From Sclerotinia nivalis (Eukaryota; Ascomycota; Leotiomycetes; Helotiales; Sclerotiniaceae), in assembly GCA_029531795.1 (NCBI GenBank), contig JAPEIS010000010.1, positions 2,356,001 to 2,420,000 on the forward strand: 64,000 nt of DNA, in the 5' to 3' direction. The notes beneath the pieces are model-generated. The model had not been told where the DNA came from, searched no databases, and was given only the letters and a program-made list of their open reading frames with translations. How positions within the stretch are numbered: the stretch's first letter is position 1; each line of letters begins with the position of its first letter. Shown here one piece after another: positions 26,533 through 35,742 of the stretch. The position numbers and the translations under genes are program-made.

Positions 26533-26695
26533 TATCATGGTAAGGGAAAAGGTATGTGTAGGTTTGATCTATTGTTGTACTACAAAGAGGAGAAGAAGGT
26601 CAAGGAGATGACCTGACTATATAGAAGTGAGTGTATGCATGTGTGCCTAAGGCATACATGATCACGTGTAGGTGAAGGGAGATGAACCCGTAACA
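26533..26695 (-). repeat. LTR of element C (outer right; 5' LTR of copy 2)
   Basis: 163-bp LTR ending GTAACA on the + strand (its TGTTAC start on the minus strand), followed directly by target duplication ATATC at 26696-26700. The same 5 bp precede the outer left LTR at 14613-14617. Confidence 0.9.
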
Positions 26696-26700
26696 ATATC

Positions 26701-26988
26701 CAAAGCAAATTCAATTTATCAAAAAATATTTATTTTATTATGAATTTCCTGAGTAATTTATTCAGTTTGTCCCGAAGAACTATTACGATTTCGTTTTTAG
26801 GCAACCCTACCAACAATCGTTCCTTTTCTTCCACCTCTCCCCCTTTAATATCTAATATACCAATAACCTCAAAGCAAAAGGAAAACATTATCCACCACTC
26901 TCTCTATGGAAAGAACTTTTAGATATCCAATACGAAAAGTTAGAAGAAAGATTTAAGGACAAATCAATTTTCTTTAAAAGGGGGATAA
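26701..26988 (+). other. Element A 3' tail and polypurine tract
   Basis: Resumes element A after the element C cluster. The + strand shows the end of a charged coding region (an open piece from about 26740 to 26922, no recognised motif), then TTAAAAGGGGGAT, which is the likely polypurine primer immediately 5' of the 3' LTR. Confidence 0.65.
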
Positions 26989-27209
26989 TATAACAATCCT
27001 GTATTAATACTCTAAACCATTCTTTATTTTGTTCTTTGATCCCTTCCGAAGAAATCATTTATTTCATTCTATATTCGCTTAAATTTTGGTCCTTTTCAAG
27101 GGGATTATAAAAGGCTCAACTTTATTATCTTTTATACAACAATTTGTTATTCTCTAGTATAGATTAATTAATTCATTCTATTATACCTTGAATTAAGATC
27201 ATCGTTACA
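26989..27209 (+). repeat. 3' LTR of element A
   Basis: 221 bp, partner of 236-456, followed by target duplication ATATA (27210-27214). Both copies keep the block ATTCTTTATTTTGTTCTTTG and a TATAAAAGGC promoter-like motif. Confidence 0.9.
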
Positions 27210-27214
27210 ATATA

Positions 27215-28335
27215 CAGAGATCGCTCGGATTCCGATCTATAAGAATCGGCCCTCGAATAAATATAGACTAATCCTAATCGAAATTAACATTATATATAAA
27301 TATATTTAAGGAATTGTTCCTTCTATAGAATCGTAGCTCTTCGAGCTATATCTTATTAATAAAAGTTATACCTGCTATTCTATCTACTACCTCCGTAATA
27401 ATATTCTAACTTTTAGTAATTAGAACTCGAATTATAATTATTAATTCTTTATTTCTTTTTGTTTTAAATCAAATTCTACAATAATAAAACTTTTAAATAA
27501 ATTCATTAAATTCTTTGTTCTATATTTCGAATAATAATTTGAATAATAATTCCAAGCCGGTATTCTATTTGTGTTCTAATATCATACTAAAATTAAATTT
27601 AAAATAAACTTTTTAAATATAAAATTTAAATAAACTTTCTCGAAAAGCCAGGGGGTCCGGGGAGCGCAGATCTCTGATATTCAAGGTTTCAGAAATATAG
27701 TTACGGTTATTTCTTAGTTAAATGTACGATTAGAAGATTTCAGAAGTTTTATAAATTGAAAATCAAAATTCAATATTTGATATTTCAATAAAAAAAAGAA
27801 GTTTAAAATTGTAAAATTCTTAGAATCGATCAATATTTATATAAAGAATCTATATTCAAATTTTAATTAATTATATTGATTTGTTATAAGATTATTAATA
27901 GGTGAAAATCATAGCTTTTGATGTAAAAGGGTGGCCCAAAAGGGGGGTGGCCCAAAAGTAGAGTAGTTGACTTAAAGAATACTTTAGTCATGCTAGATGG
28001 TTTGTAGATGAGAGCGCAATTAATAATGAAATGACTTCCAAAAATAAGCATGACTAATCAAAGCATGACCGAATTCTCCTCGCTCATGATTTTTCCTCAT
28101 GCAATGTGGTTGTATTCTACAGATTCGGCATCCCACGCGATCTCTCGAATACAAGAAAATCCCCGTGCCCGAATCAGCTGAAAATCACCACCGAACTTAC
28201 TCTCATAGCTAGCGAGCATTTATCATTGCCTCTAGGAAAGAGACAACAATCAGTGCTCACGTGATAATATCCAAGTCTCTCGAGCGCCAAGGAGTCCACA
28301 CGAGCCTCACCGTGTATCTAAAGATCTAAAGGGCG
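27215..28335. other. Island edge and rhodanese promoter region
   Basis: The first roughly 700 bp are still very AT-rich and look like an older decayed repeat (no terminal repeats seen; a GC-rich block CCAGGGGGTCCGGGGAGCGC lies at 27649-27668). Two direct copies of GGGTGGCCCAAAAG sit at 27929-27942 and 27945-27958, exactly where base composition becomes balanced. From about 28060 the sequence looks like a normal promoter and 5' UTR of the + strand gene at 28336. Confidence 0.5.
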
Positions 28336-29601
28336 ATGCCTTCCGACCCTCTCACGTACGTTTGTACCTGCAAGCAGCCTGGTCTCGTGCTTCTCTTCTA
28401 TCGCTACTTTACCTCTCCGCCCCAACTCCCCTCACAGCACTACCCACCCACAACTTCTTCCCTCCAAGGCTTGCATGATTTCCAAAAGTCAACATGTGAA
28501 ACTTTAGGTCTTACCGGTAAAATCCGGGTTGCGAAAGAGGGCTTCAATATCACTGTTGCGGGTACGACATTGAACGTCCATTCGTATATCGAGTCTTGTA
28601 TATCTCACTGGTCCTTTGCCGGGCTAGACCTATCTTTGGCCAATGAGAAGGGAATTAACGAATTTTTTAAACCTACAAAAGGCTGTGCGTGTATTTTCAC
28701 GAATTTAAGTACCCGTATCGCGGATGAGATCACCCCGTTGGGGATCACGAATTATGAGCCCAAAGATTGGAACACGGTGACTTATCTGAGTCCTGAGGAC
28801 TTCCACAATATGGTTACTACTACGACAAATGGGGAAGGAGAGAAAATGTTACTCGATATACGCAATCATTACGAATCACGGATTGGATATTTTGCGGCAC
28901 CAGAGGGGTCTGATATCCGAACTGTGAAGCCACAGGTTAGGAGATTTTCGCAGTTTCCTGCATTTGTGAAGAGACATATAAATACCACTTCTCGTTCTTC
29001 ATCCGAACACAGGAAAGATGAAAGTAGTCCTGGTAAAACGATTTTCTCGTATTGTACAGGCGGCATTCGCTGTGAGAAAGCTACAAGGTGGATTGCAGAA
29101 AATGTGGAGCAAACTCCGCAAGACAAAATCTACACATTGAAGGGAGGTATATCGGCATACGTGGCTTGGTTTGAGGAAGAGATGATGGCTGGCAGGAAGA
29201 AAGAAGATGAATGTTTATGGAAGGGGAGGGAATATGTTTTCGATGGTAGAGGATCATTGGGGTTGGGTAATGTAAACAAAAGGAAGAAGGTGGCGAAGTG
29301 CCATGGATGTGGGAGGGAGGAGGATAGAATGGGAAAATGTGACATGGAAGGATGTGAGTTGGTATTGGTAGTTTGCGAAGGCTGCGACGGGGTCAAGTGC
29401 TGTAGTAGTTGTGGGGATGTAGATGGAAAGGGGAGGAGAATGGTTTGTGGTTGCGAAAGCCAAAGGGAATTTGGGCTATGGGGGAGCGAGGGTATGAGAG
29501 GCGTCAAAGGTGTTTCAGCGAAGCAAAATAAATTAGACGAACGAGGAAAGAGACAGGCTGTAACCGATAACATAGATATTAGAGTCAAGATAATAAAATA
29601 A
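28336..29601 (+). CDS. Rhodanese-domain protein, TrhO/TSTD2 (UPF0176) family
   Basis: A single-exon, 421-residue protein. The N-terminal 120 residues have the LLFYRYF and GKIRVAKEGFN motifs of the acylphosphatase-like domain found in TrhO/YceA and human TSTD2. The rhodanese domain follows (about 150-285), with LLDIRNHYES and the active-site loop YCTGGIRCEKA; the catalytic Cys is residue 240. The C-terminal part (about 315-365) is Cys-rich (CHGCG, CDMEGC, CEGCDGVKCCSSC) and probably binds zinc. Bacterial TrhO makes 5-hydroxyuridine at wobble position U34 of tRNA; for the fungal and animal homologues this role is not something I can confirm. It is the first gene right of the transposon island. 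The last 50 residues are low-complexity. Confidence 0.88.
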   Translation: MPSDPLTYVCTCKQPGLVLLFYRYFTSPPQLPSQHYPPTTSSLQGLHDFQKSTCETLGLTGKIRVAKEGFNITVAGTTLNVHSYIESCISHWSFAGLDLSLANEKGINEFFKPTKGCACIFTNLSTRIADEITPLGITNYEPKDWNTVTYLSPEDFHNMVTTTTNGEGEKMLLDIRNHYESRIGYFAAPEGSDIRTVKPQVRRFSQFPAFVKRHINTTSRSSSEHRKDESSPGKTIFSYCTGGIRCEKATRWIAENVEQTPQDKIYTLKGGISAYVAWFEEEMMAGRKKEDECLWKGREYVFDGRGSLGLGNVNKRKKVAKCHGCGREEDRMGKCDMEGCELVLVVCEGCDGVKCCSSCGDVDGKGRRMVCGCESQREFGLWGSEGMRGVKGVSAKQNKLDERGKRQAVTDNIDIRVKIIK

Positions 29602-29653
29602 GATAATTCGTGATTCATCAATCCATACATCAAACAAGGTACTCTGCACCCGT

Positions 29654-30716
29654 TCAATAAAGCTCAAGTGGGCATCCCTGGTCGACACTCTTCTTGGGCA
29701 TCTTCTCAACAATAATCTCCTTCGTCAGCTTCATCAATTGCTCGCCTAAATCTTCGTCTTGGGACAACGAGCTTCCCGGCTCCGGGATTGCTGGTGGACA
29801 GATATACAATCCACTTTCTTCCACCGCAGTACTGGCGTACAAGGTACTGACACAGCCATCCCATTGATCTTTCTTCAAGGGCTTCATGAGGACAGACATG
29901 CCATACCCGAGTGTTGGATATGGTTCATGAATATCAGCTTGCGACATCTTTGTCTCGACAAATCCAGGATGCACAGCGTTGACCAAGATTTTGGGATATT
30001 TGGAAGTGAGATGACGAGCCAAGTAACGTGAATAAAGGATAGAGGCTAACTTCGATCGTCCATATTGTCCATTTGGTCCTAAATCTGTATTCAACTCATC
30101 CACACTTGAAAATTTGCAATCGCTTGGAGTGGCTTGATGAGCATTCGAAGACATGTTGATGATTCTGACAGTATGGCCAGCCTCTGCTGTTTTCTTGAGA
30201 ATTGGTAACAAGTGACTGGTGAGGACAACGTGGCCAAAATGATTGACTGCCATATGTCTATCAAGACCATAGTCGGTAAGTTGATATGTCATGATCCCTC
30301 GTGCAGCGAGATTGCACAAGATATCAATTCTATCTGTGTGAGCGACCTTGCATACGGCCGGCCAATCGAACAAATCACACTTGAGGAATGTGCATTTTTG
30401 AGCTGCCTCGGGTGAGATAGTCTTGGAGACATCTTCTACAGCACCATCGTAAACTTCCTGGGATACAGCAACGATGAATAGCTTGGCGAGGTTGTTTTTG
30501 AGAAGGGTGTGTGCACAACCATAGCCGATACCTTCACTACCGCCAGTTATGACTGCCACCTTTCCGCTCTGGTCAGGGCAATCCTCGAGAGTGAATTGGT
30601 GCTCTGGTTTTGCAAGAGAGTGCCTACAAAGCATCAGCATATCAAAATACACGGAGAACAACGGAAACATACGTGCCACCGACGTTCTCGGAAATGGTGT
30701 TCTTAACTGTCTGCAT
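29654..30716 (-). CDS. Short-chain dehydrogenase/reductase (SDR)
   Basis: Two exons: 30716-30673 and 30623-29654, with a 49-nt intron (GTATGT...TTTGTAG) at 30672-30624, giving 337 residues. The start MQTVKNTISEN was chosen because splicing joins it in frame (GGT|HSLAK) to the Rossmann domain; the longer frame reading through the intron needs an implausible N-terminus. The NAD(P) motif TGGSEGIG is at residues 41-48. The catalytic Ser (INMSSNAH) and YGRSK are present. The usual NNAG is CNLAARG. It resembles the WWOX/retinol-dehydrogenase-like SDRs of fungi; the substrate is unknown. The stop lies only 53 bp from the stop of the convergent rhodanese gene. Confidence 0.88.
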
Positions 30717-31205
30717 GATATTGGAATTGGATTTTGAAATTGGAAATGGTGGGATCCATAATGAAGTCCAAGGAGCAATTCTTTCATCTATTATACTCAG
30801 CGGAATCCCCCTTACGTCAACGTTGTATACAACTTCCAAATATATAAGGTCAATTGTCATAATGTCACTACATCCTGGTGTAGGGGCGAACATGCCGTGG
30901 GGTAACAATCGTCTGAGTTTACCGAAACCATCAATCTGCGCCTTGTTAATATTATTATCCATACCACGGGCAGCTTAGTTCGTCTATTAATCTTGACACT
31001 TGTTTATTTAGGCAATGTTTAGATGCGCGACAAGACTCCCATTGGTGCTATATCACATAATGAGAAAAAAACTTTGAAAGTTAATTGCGGATTGCCCCGA
31101 ATACAACGACAACCAAGATTCTGCAATTGGTAATTGTTTATTAGCTAGAATTACCTCTTCGTGTCTTGCGCCTTATATGTTGAATCCGACTCTATCATCT
31201 CAATT
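30717..31205. other. Intergenic: SDR promoter and Bna3 3' region
   Basis: 489 bp between the SDR start and the Bna3 stop, both on the minus strand. Reading frames here are shadows. No RNA gene or repeat seen. Confidence 0.6.
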
Positions 31206-32891
31206 CTATGCCTCGATATACTTCTTCAGGTCTCTCAACCTCTCTTTTGCTGATTCAAGAACCTTGTCCTCTTTGCATACCGCAAATCGTAACCAGTCCT
31301 CGCCTATATGAGCATTTTCATCTGTGTAAAATTCGGTTGGAGGAATAGCAGCTACGCCAACCTCCTGTATTAAAAACCAACTCAACTTAAAGTCTCTTGG
31401 ACGATCTTTAACGTGATCTGGAAATGGATAGTCCGAAGGTATCTTGACCTTCTTCATGTTCACCAAAACGAAATAACCTCCTTCGGGATCGGAAAAGGGA
31501 AGATCTAGCTCTTTCCAAATTTCGTTGAAAAGATCCATTTTACCTTTCATCTCAGTCACGGCTGACTCCCAAAAATTGTTGGCATCAGCTTCTTCAAACC
31601 CGACAGCAGCAGCTTCTTGTAGTGGAGACACAGAAGAATAGCAAATTCTTGTATGTGCTGCTGCAACATATTGAATCAGATGTGGTGGTCCGATCAACCA
31701 TCCGACACGCCATCCAGTAGCGTAAAAGTTCTTTCCCGCAGACCCAACCGTAAGTGTGAGTCTTTCAATTTCTGGAGATAATGTTGCGATTCTTGTAAAT
31801 GGTGTATAGTAGAGTCGGTCATACACTTCATCGGAAAGAATGATAATTTCGTTCTTGACGCAAAGCTCCCCGATCTTAAGCAATTCCTCTTTTGAGAAAA
31901 CCTTTCCAACTGGATTGTGAGGCGTGTTTAGAACGATCATCTTTGTCTTGGGTGTAACGGCCGCCTCGAGCTCCGCAAAGTCTATCGTCCATTCGCCAGC
32001 AGAAGTGTTGTGAGTTGCACCCTTTTCAGGTGGGTGAAGGGGTACATAACGAATCTTTCCACCTGGCATTTCTATGTTGCTGATGTATCTGTGATAGGCT
32101 CAGTATCGCATCTGTCAAGTCCACTCCAGCGTACCAGCTTACTGGTCAAAGAATGGCTCAAATATTATGACCTCGTCTCCTTCCTCGATGAAACCCATGA
32201 AGGCACTAAGCATGCCTGCAACTGGTAAGCGTATATCCCCATTGCTTCGCGTCTCCCCTAACCTTCATTTGCACCGGTTGTAATAGTAATTTCCGTCTCT
32301 GGGTTCAGCTGTCTCCCCCATAGAGGAGAATATGAATCTGCAATTGCTTGCTTAAGACGTGGACGACCCTTCGTTGGCGAATATTGGTTGCATTCGACCT
32401 TATCAAGAGCTGCCTTGGCGGCATCGAGGATAAACTTAGGAGGATTGTATCCGAAGAAACCTTGGCCCATATTCACAATAGGTTGTTTGGGAGAGGCGGC
32501 AGCACCCTCATTGACAATGGACCTGCAAATGCCTCATGTTAGAGATGCGATAAAATGTCGGAAAGTAATCAGCCTTATGCTTATTGATATCGGTATGAAA
32601 GTATGAATAACTTTCAAGATAGATTGAAGTAACCGTTTAGGAATCTCCTGTGCCTTGCACTTGCAGAGTTTCAATTAAAGCTGACCGTACGACTCCCATG
32701 AGTCCAGACCCCAGGGTAAGTTGTACATACCAAACATCTTGCTTTCTTGCAGCAACGCGAGCAGCAGGTTGAAGCTTAGATTTGTTACTCATGGTGGGGT
32801 GAAAGAAGCGGGGAGATGCGATAGTAGAGGTCTTGATATAATGTCCAGTCAAAGATTGTGCCAAAAAAAGAGAGGATTTTCGAGATATCAT
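31206..32891 (-). CDS. bna3: Kynurenine aminotransferase (class I/II PLP aminotransferase, Bna3 type)
   Basis: Four exons: 32891-32731, 32522-32263, 32215-32143 and 32088-31206, giving 458 residues in one frame across all junctions (introns 208, 47 and 54 nt, GT-AG). The fold-type I motifs are intact: MGQGFFGYNPP, TTGANEG, NTPHNPVG, SDEVYDRLYY and the PLP lysine in SAGKNF (about K284), then the C-terminal RFAVCKEDK. The family converts kynurenine to kynurenate or 3-hydroxykynurenine to xanthurenate, using 2-oxo acids. The first ATG adds 33 residues rich in Ser, Arg and Lys with no acidic residues, probably a mitochondrial presequence. The second in-frame ATG (32792) would give a cytosolic form of 425 residues. 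Confidence 0.92.
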
Positions 32892-33672
32892 TGATATTTC
32901 AAATATTTTAAAGAAAGAGAAAAGAGGAAATAGTAAAGTAAAGAGAAGAAAAGAAAAGTAAAGTAAAGTGGGATAGATGAGATGAGATGAGATGATTTGA
33001 TAAGATTTGATATTATTCACAACTTATCGTACTTTTTTACTACCCAAGTTCCCATTAGTGCCGGTGTCGCAATGTCGCAATTGTCGCAATATTTCAATTC
33101 GGGATAAGAAGGTGGTAAAAGGAAGAAAAGCTCCCGCAATTTCTAGTGGGGGATGTGACATTAGCGGGGCGGCCCTCTCAAAATATGGGGATTCGTTTCT
33201 GAACGAAGGAGTTAATACCATTTACTTATTACTTACTTATACTTACTACCTATTATTTATTATTTACTACTTACTATCTACTACTTACTATTTACTACTT
33301 ACTATTTACTACTTACTATTTACTACTTACTACTTATTATTTACTACTTACTATCTACTACTTACTATTTACTACCTAGTAAGTATTTATCGATTGATTG
33401 ATTCGATTTATTTGTACTCAGTACAGAATAAATAACACAAATAACCTTCAAGTTCATCATCTCAAGAAAACCATCTCGAAAATTCACCCGAAATCACTGC
33501 AAGAACTTCTAGTCCTACAATATATCCTACTAGGTAATTTCAATACAATGATGCTAGACTGACAACAACAAGACTTTGGCAAAAGATTCGGTGTTTCTAC
33601 CATTGATTGACCTTAGCTTTGAGCTTGACCTTCAACCCCGCCCGCCTGTTTTTCTCGCGTCCGCAATCAATA
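32892..33672. other. Divergent promoter with minisatellite
   Basis: 781 bp between the divergent bna3 and dsc3 genes. It holds a purine-rich tract with GTAAA and GATGA repeats (about 32925-32995) and the tandem repeat at 33216-33385. The open frame 33007-33435 is an artefact of that repeat. Confidence 0.65.
33216..33385. repeat. Minisatellite, TTACTACTTACTAT-type units
   Basis: About 170 bp made of 7- and 14-nt variants (TTACTAC, TTACTAT, TTATTAT) in tandem, almost without G on the + strand. It lies about 290 bp upstream of the dsc3 start. Length polymorphism between strains is likely. Confidence 0.85.
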
Positions 33673-34542
33673 ATGGCTTCAAAAGCAAGCTCTACAGCTT
33701 TAACGCCATCGAGACCATTACACATCACCATTCGATTCGCGGATTCGATCCCAGATCTACTTTTGGACATTCCCACTCAAAACAATATCACTGGTGTGGG
33801 ATTGAAACATTTAATTCGTTCAAAGCTCAAACCTCCTGCATCACAGCGTCGATTTCGATTCATTTACGGTGGGAAATTCATACGAGATGATGATTTCCTA
33901 ACAGCTATTCTTAAGGTTCCAGCACCGCCACCACGAGCTATAGATGTGAAGGGGAAGGGGAAGGACGTAGAACCACCTCCAGCTAGGGTATACATCAATT
34001 GCTCAATTGGCGATGATGTTCTTAGTCCTTCCGAGATTGAAGCAGAAACGATAGCAGCCACAGCTGCGCTCAATAAGCCAAAGAAGGCAAAATTACCAGA
34101 TGGAGCTTCCTCGAGTCTCGGCACACCAGCTTCCAGCACAACAGTCGCACCGCGTGGCTTCAACCGATTTCTCTCGGCAGGCTTTTCTCCAGCTGAAGTG
34201 AATCAACTACGACTTCAATTTCAATCAATTCAAGCGAGTATACATACACCAGATACTATGCCGTCTCCTGATACCTTGTTACGGATGGAAGACTCGTGGA
34301 TAGATAATAATGCAGGGAATGGCGCAAGTGGAACCGAGGGTGGTTTTGACTTTGGAGATGATGGTATGGGCAGTGGATTCGATGATTTGTTATGGGGTAA
34401 CATTATGGGATTTTTATGGCCACTTGGGTGTGTGGTATGGGTATTGAGAGAACCTGGGATATTGTCATCAAGAAGACAAATTGCTGTCTTTACAGGCTTT
34501 CTCCTAAGTATCACATTTGGGTTTTTAAGAGTTCTTTCGTGA
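33673..34542 (+). CDS. dsc3: Dsc E3 ubiquitin ligase complex subunit 3
   Basis: Single exon, 289 residues from ATG 33673 (A at -3); an upstream TTG in the same frame is not a start. The N-terminal ubiquitin-like domain (about 15-105) includes ITIRFADSIPDLLLD and RFRFIYGGKFIRD. A conserved middle segment reads RGFNRFLSAGFSPAEV and HTPDTMPSPDTLLRMEDSW. Two hydrophobic segments near the C-terminus (FLWPLGCVVWVL and AVFTGFLLSITFGFLRVL) would be membrane helices. In fission yeast and Aspergillus the Golgi Dsc complex ubiquitinates the membrane precursor of the SREBP transcription factor so that it can be cleaved under low oxygen. The domain order and motifs fit Dsc3 well. Confidence 0.9.
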   Translation: MASKASSTALTPSRPLHITIRFADSIPDLLLDIPTQNNITGVGLKHLIRSKLKPPASQRRFRFIYGGKFIRDDDFLTAILKVPAPPPRAIDVKGKGKDVEPPPARVYINCSIGDDVLSPSEIEAETIAATAALNKPKKAKLPDGASSSLGTPASSTTVAPRGFNRFLSAGFSPAEVNQLRLQFQSIQASIHTPDTMPSPDTLLRMEDSWIDNNAGNGASGTEGGFDFGDDGMGSGFDDLLWGNIMGFLWPLGCVVWVLREPGILSSRRQIAVFTGFLLSITFGFLRVLS

Positions 34543-35742
34543 AAATCGAAGATTGTGAAGGTAGCTTTTAAGCTACTGGGGGGAGCTTGTATCTTACATA
34601 TCCACATGTGGTGATATGAGAGAATGAGTGAGTTTTCAACGGAGTTATTGGGACGTTTCGAAAGAGATGGCGATTAAAAGTTTCACAAGACTATAAGAGC
34701 GGAAGCCTGTATTTTATACATCTTCATCTGGTGATATAGGAGATTGAGGGAGCTTTCAATGGAGTTATTGGGGATGCAGAAGAGATGGCGACGGAAGTTT
34801 TACATGATACCCAGTCAGTTGAGTAATATTGATATAGCATTCGAGATTATTGTGCTTGTCATTTTTCGACGTCGGATTTTGATTTATTCAACGGGTGAGA
34901 ACTGTCAAGTTGGCATATCTGACGATACATCAATGCATTCAAATGACGCCAAATTTGTGGTCACAACAGGCCACCCTTCAAGGCCGGGGATGTCTCTAGT
35001 CAATATTCACGAATATTTAGGTAATTTTGCCAGCCATTCACGCCATTCACCTTGAATCAAATGCACAGAAAGTTCTTCGGGGACTTTGCATAAGCAGCCT
35101 GTTTCTTTTATCCAGCTGATTGTTGTCACACCACTTCTTTACCCGCTGTATTAGGTAGATAATATCACGTTCCTGCGTTGAGCGACCGTTAATTTTCTCG
35201 ATTCTCTTGTTTCACAATCGAAATATTCTATTTTCTTTCAACCTTTTCATTTACTTTCGTTGTCATTTATATTCATCACTGTTTAATGAAATGTATAGTA
35301 TTATGGCAACACTATAACGCCAATCTTTGATCGCCGACCATACAGTATGGTTTGTTACCTTTCGCCTGCCTCCGGTTACTTGCATATTTTGTAGCACCTT
35401 GGCGGAATCTTGTTCATCCGTCCAAGCAAAACGGGCCCGGTACTTTGGAACGAGTCATAGAAAGCCAGGAATCATCACTGTCGTCAAACCAAACTGTTGG
35501 AGATTTCTTTGGGCATCGGAATAAGCTGCAATATGTACTGCTATGCAAGACAAAAAAGATGTGGTATTACAACGTTTTGCGTTGGGAAGATGACCAGTTG
35601 AGCGAGGGTATATTGCATTTATAATATATAAACGTTACTTTTGCCAGACTTTTGTTTGAAGTTTCTTTCTACTTGTATACATATCTTTCTTTCCTTCCAT
35701 ACTTTCGTGATTCATTAATGTGATTTTACTTCAAACATCAAC
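34543..35742. other. Intergenic with imperfect duplication
   Basis: 1.2 kb between dsc3 and the methyltransferase gene. The segment at about 34580-34692 is repeated imperfectly at about 34697-34808 (shared blocks include GTGATAT, TTCAAYGGAGTTATTGGG and AGAGATGGCGA), partly in the dsc3 3' UTR. Short open frames at 34744-35055 and 35327-35624 show no motif or splice logic and are not called as genes. Confidence 0.55.

Larger units (their letters stand above)
21370..26695 (-). mobile_element. Element C, copy 2: 3'-truncated, joined to copy 1
   Basis: A second, homologous element C on the minus strand, with its 5' LTR at 26533-26695 and internal sequence from 26532 down to 21370. The internal part is 5163 nt against 5162 nt for the matching part of copy 1 (16045-21206), so the two are nearly colinear. 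The last 1264 nt of pol and the 3' LTR are missing. The right flank is the ATATC duplication (26696-26700) matching 14613-14617. It is inactive. Confidence 0.82.
236..27209 (+). mobile_element. Element A: Ty3/gypsy chromodomain LTR retrotransposon, split by two insertions
   Basis: The two 221-bp LTRs (236-456 and 26989-27209) are in the same orientation and flanked by the same 5-bp target duplication ATATA (231-235 and 27210-27214). A purine-rich tract (AAAAGGGGGAT, about 26976-26986) lies directly before the 3' LTR. The internal region is in three pieces: 457-4130 (gag, RT, start of RNase H), 12605-14617 (rest of RNase H, integrase, chromodomain) and 26701-26988 (3' tail). Without the two insertions the element would be about 6.4 kb, the usual size for a gypsy element. 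All reading frames are broken by stops. The order RT-RNase H-integrase-chromodomain is typical of fungal chromoviruses. Confidence 0.88.

Noticed and set aside
29130..29657. 175-codon minus-strand frame opposite the rhodanese gene
   Set aside because: It is the antisense shadow of the C-terminal low-complexity region of the rhodanese protein.
30610..30978. Plus-strand frame over the SDR 5' end
   Set aside because: It overlaps the well-supported SDR start and intron on the other strand and has no motif.
32010..32228. Plus-strand frames over the bna3 small exons
   Set aside because: They are antisense to exons 2-4 of the aminotransferase, whose splicing is consistent across all junctions.
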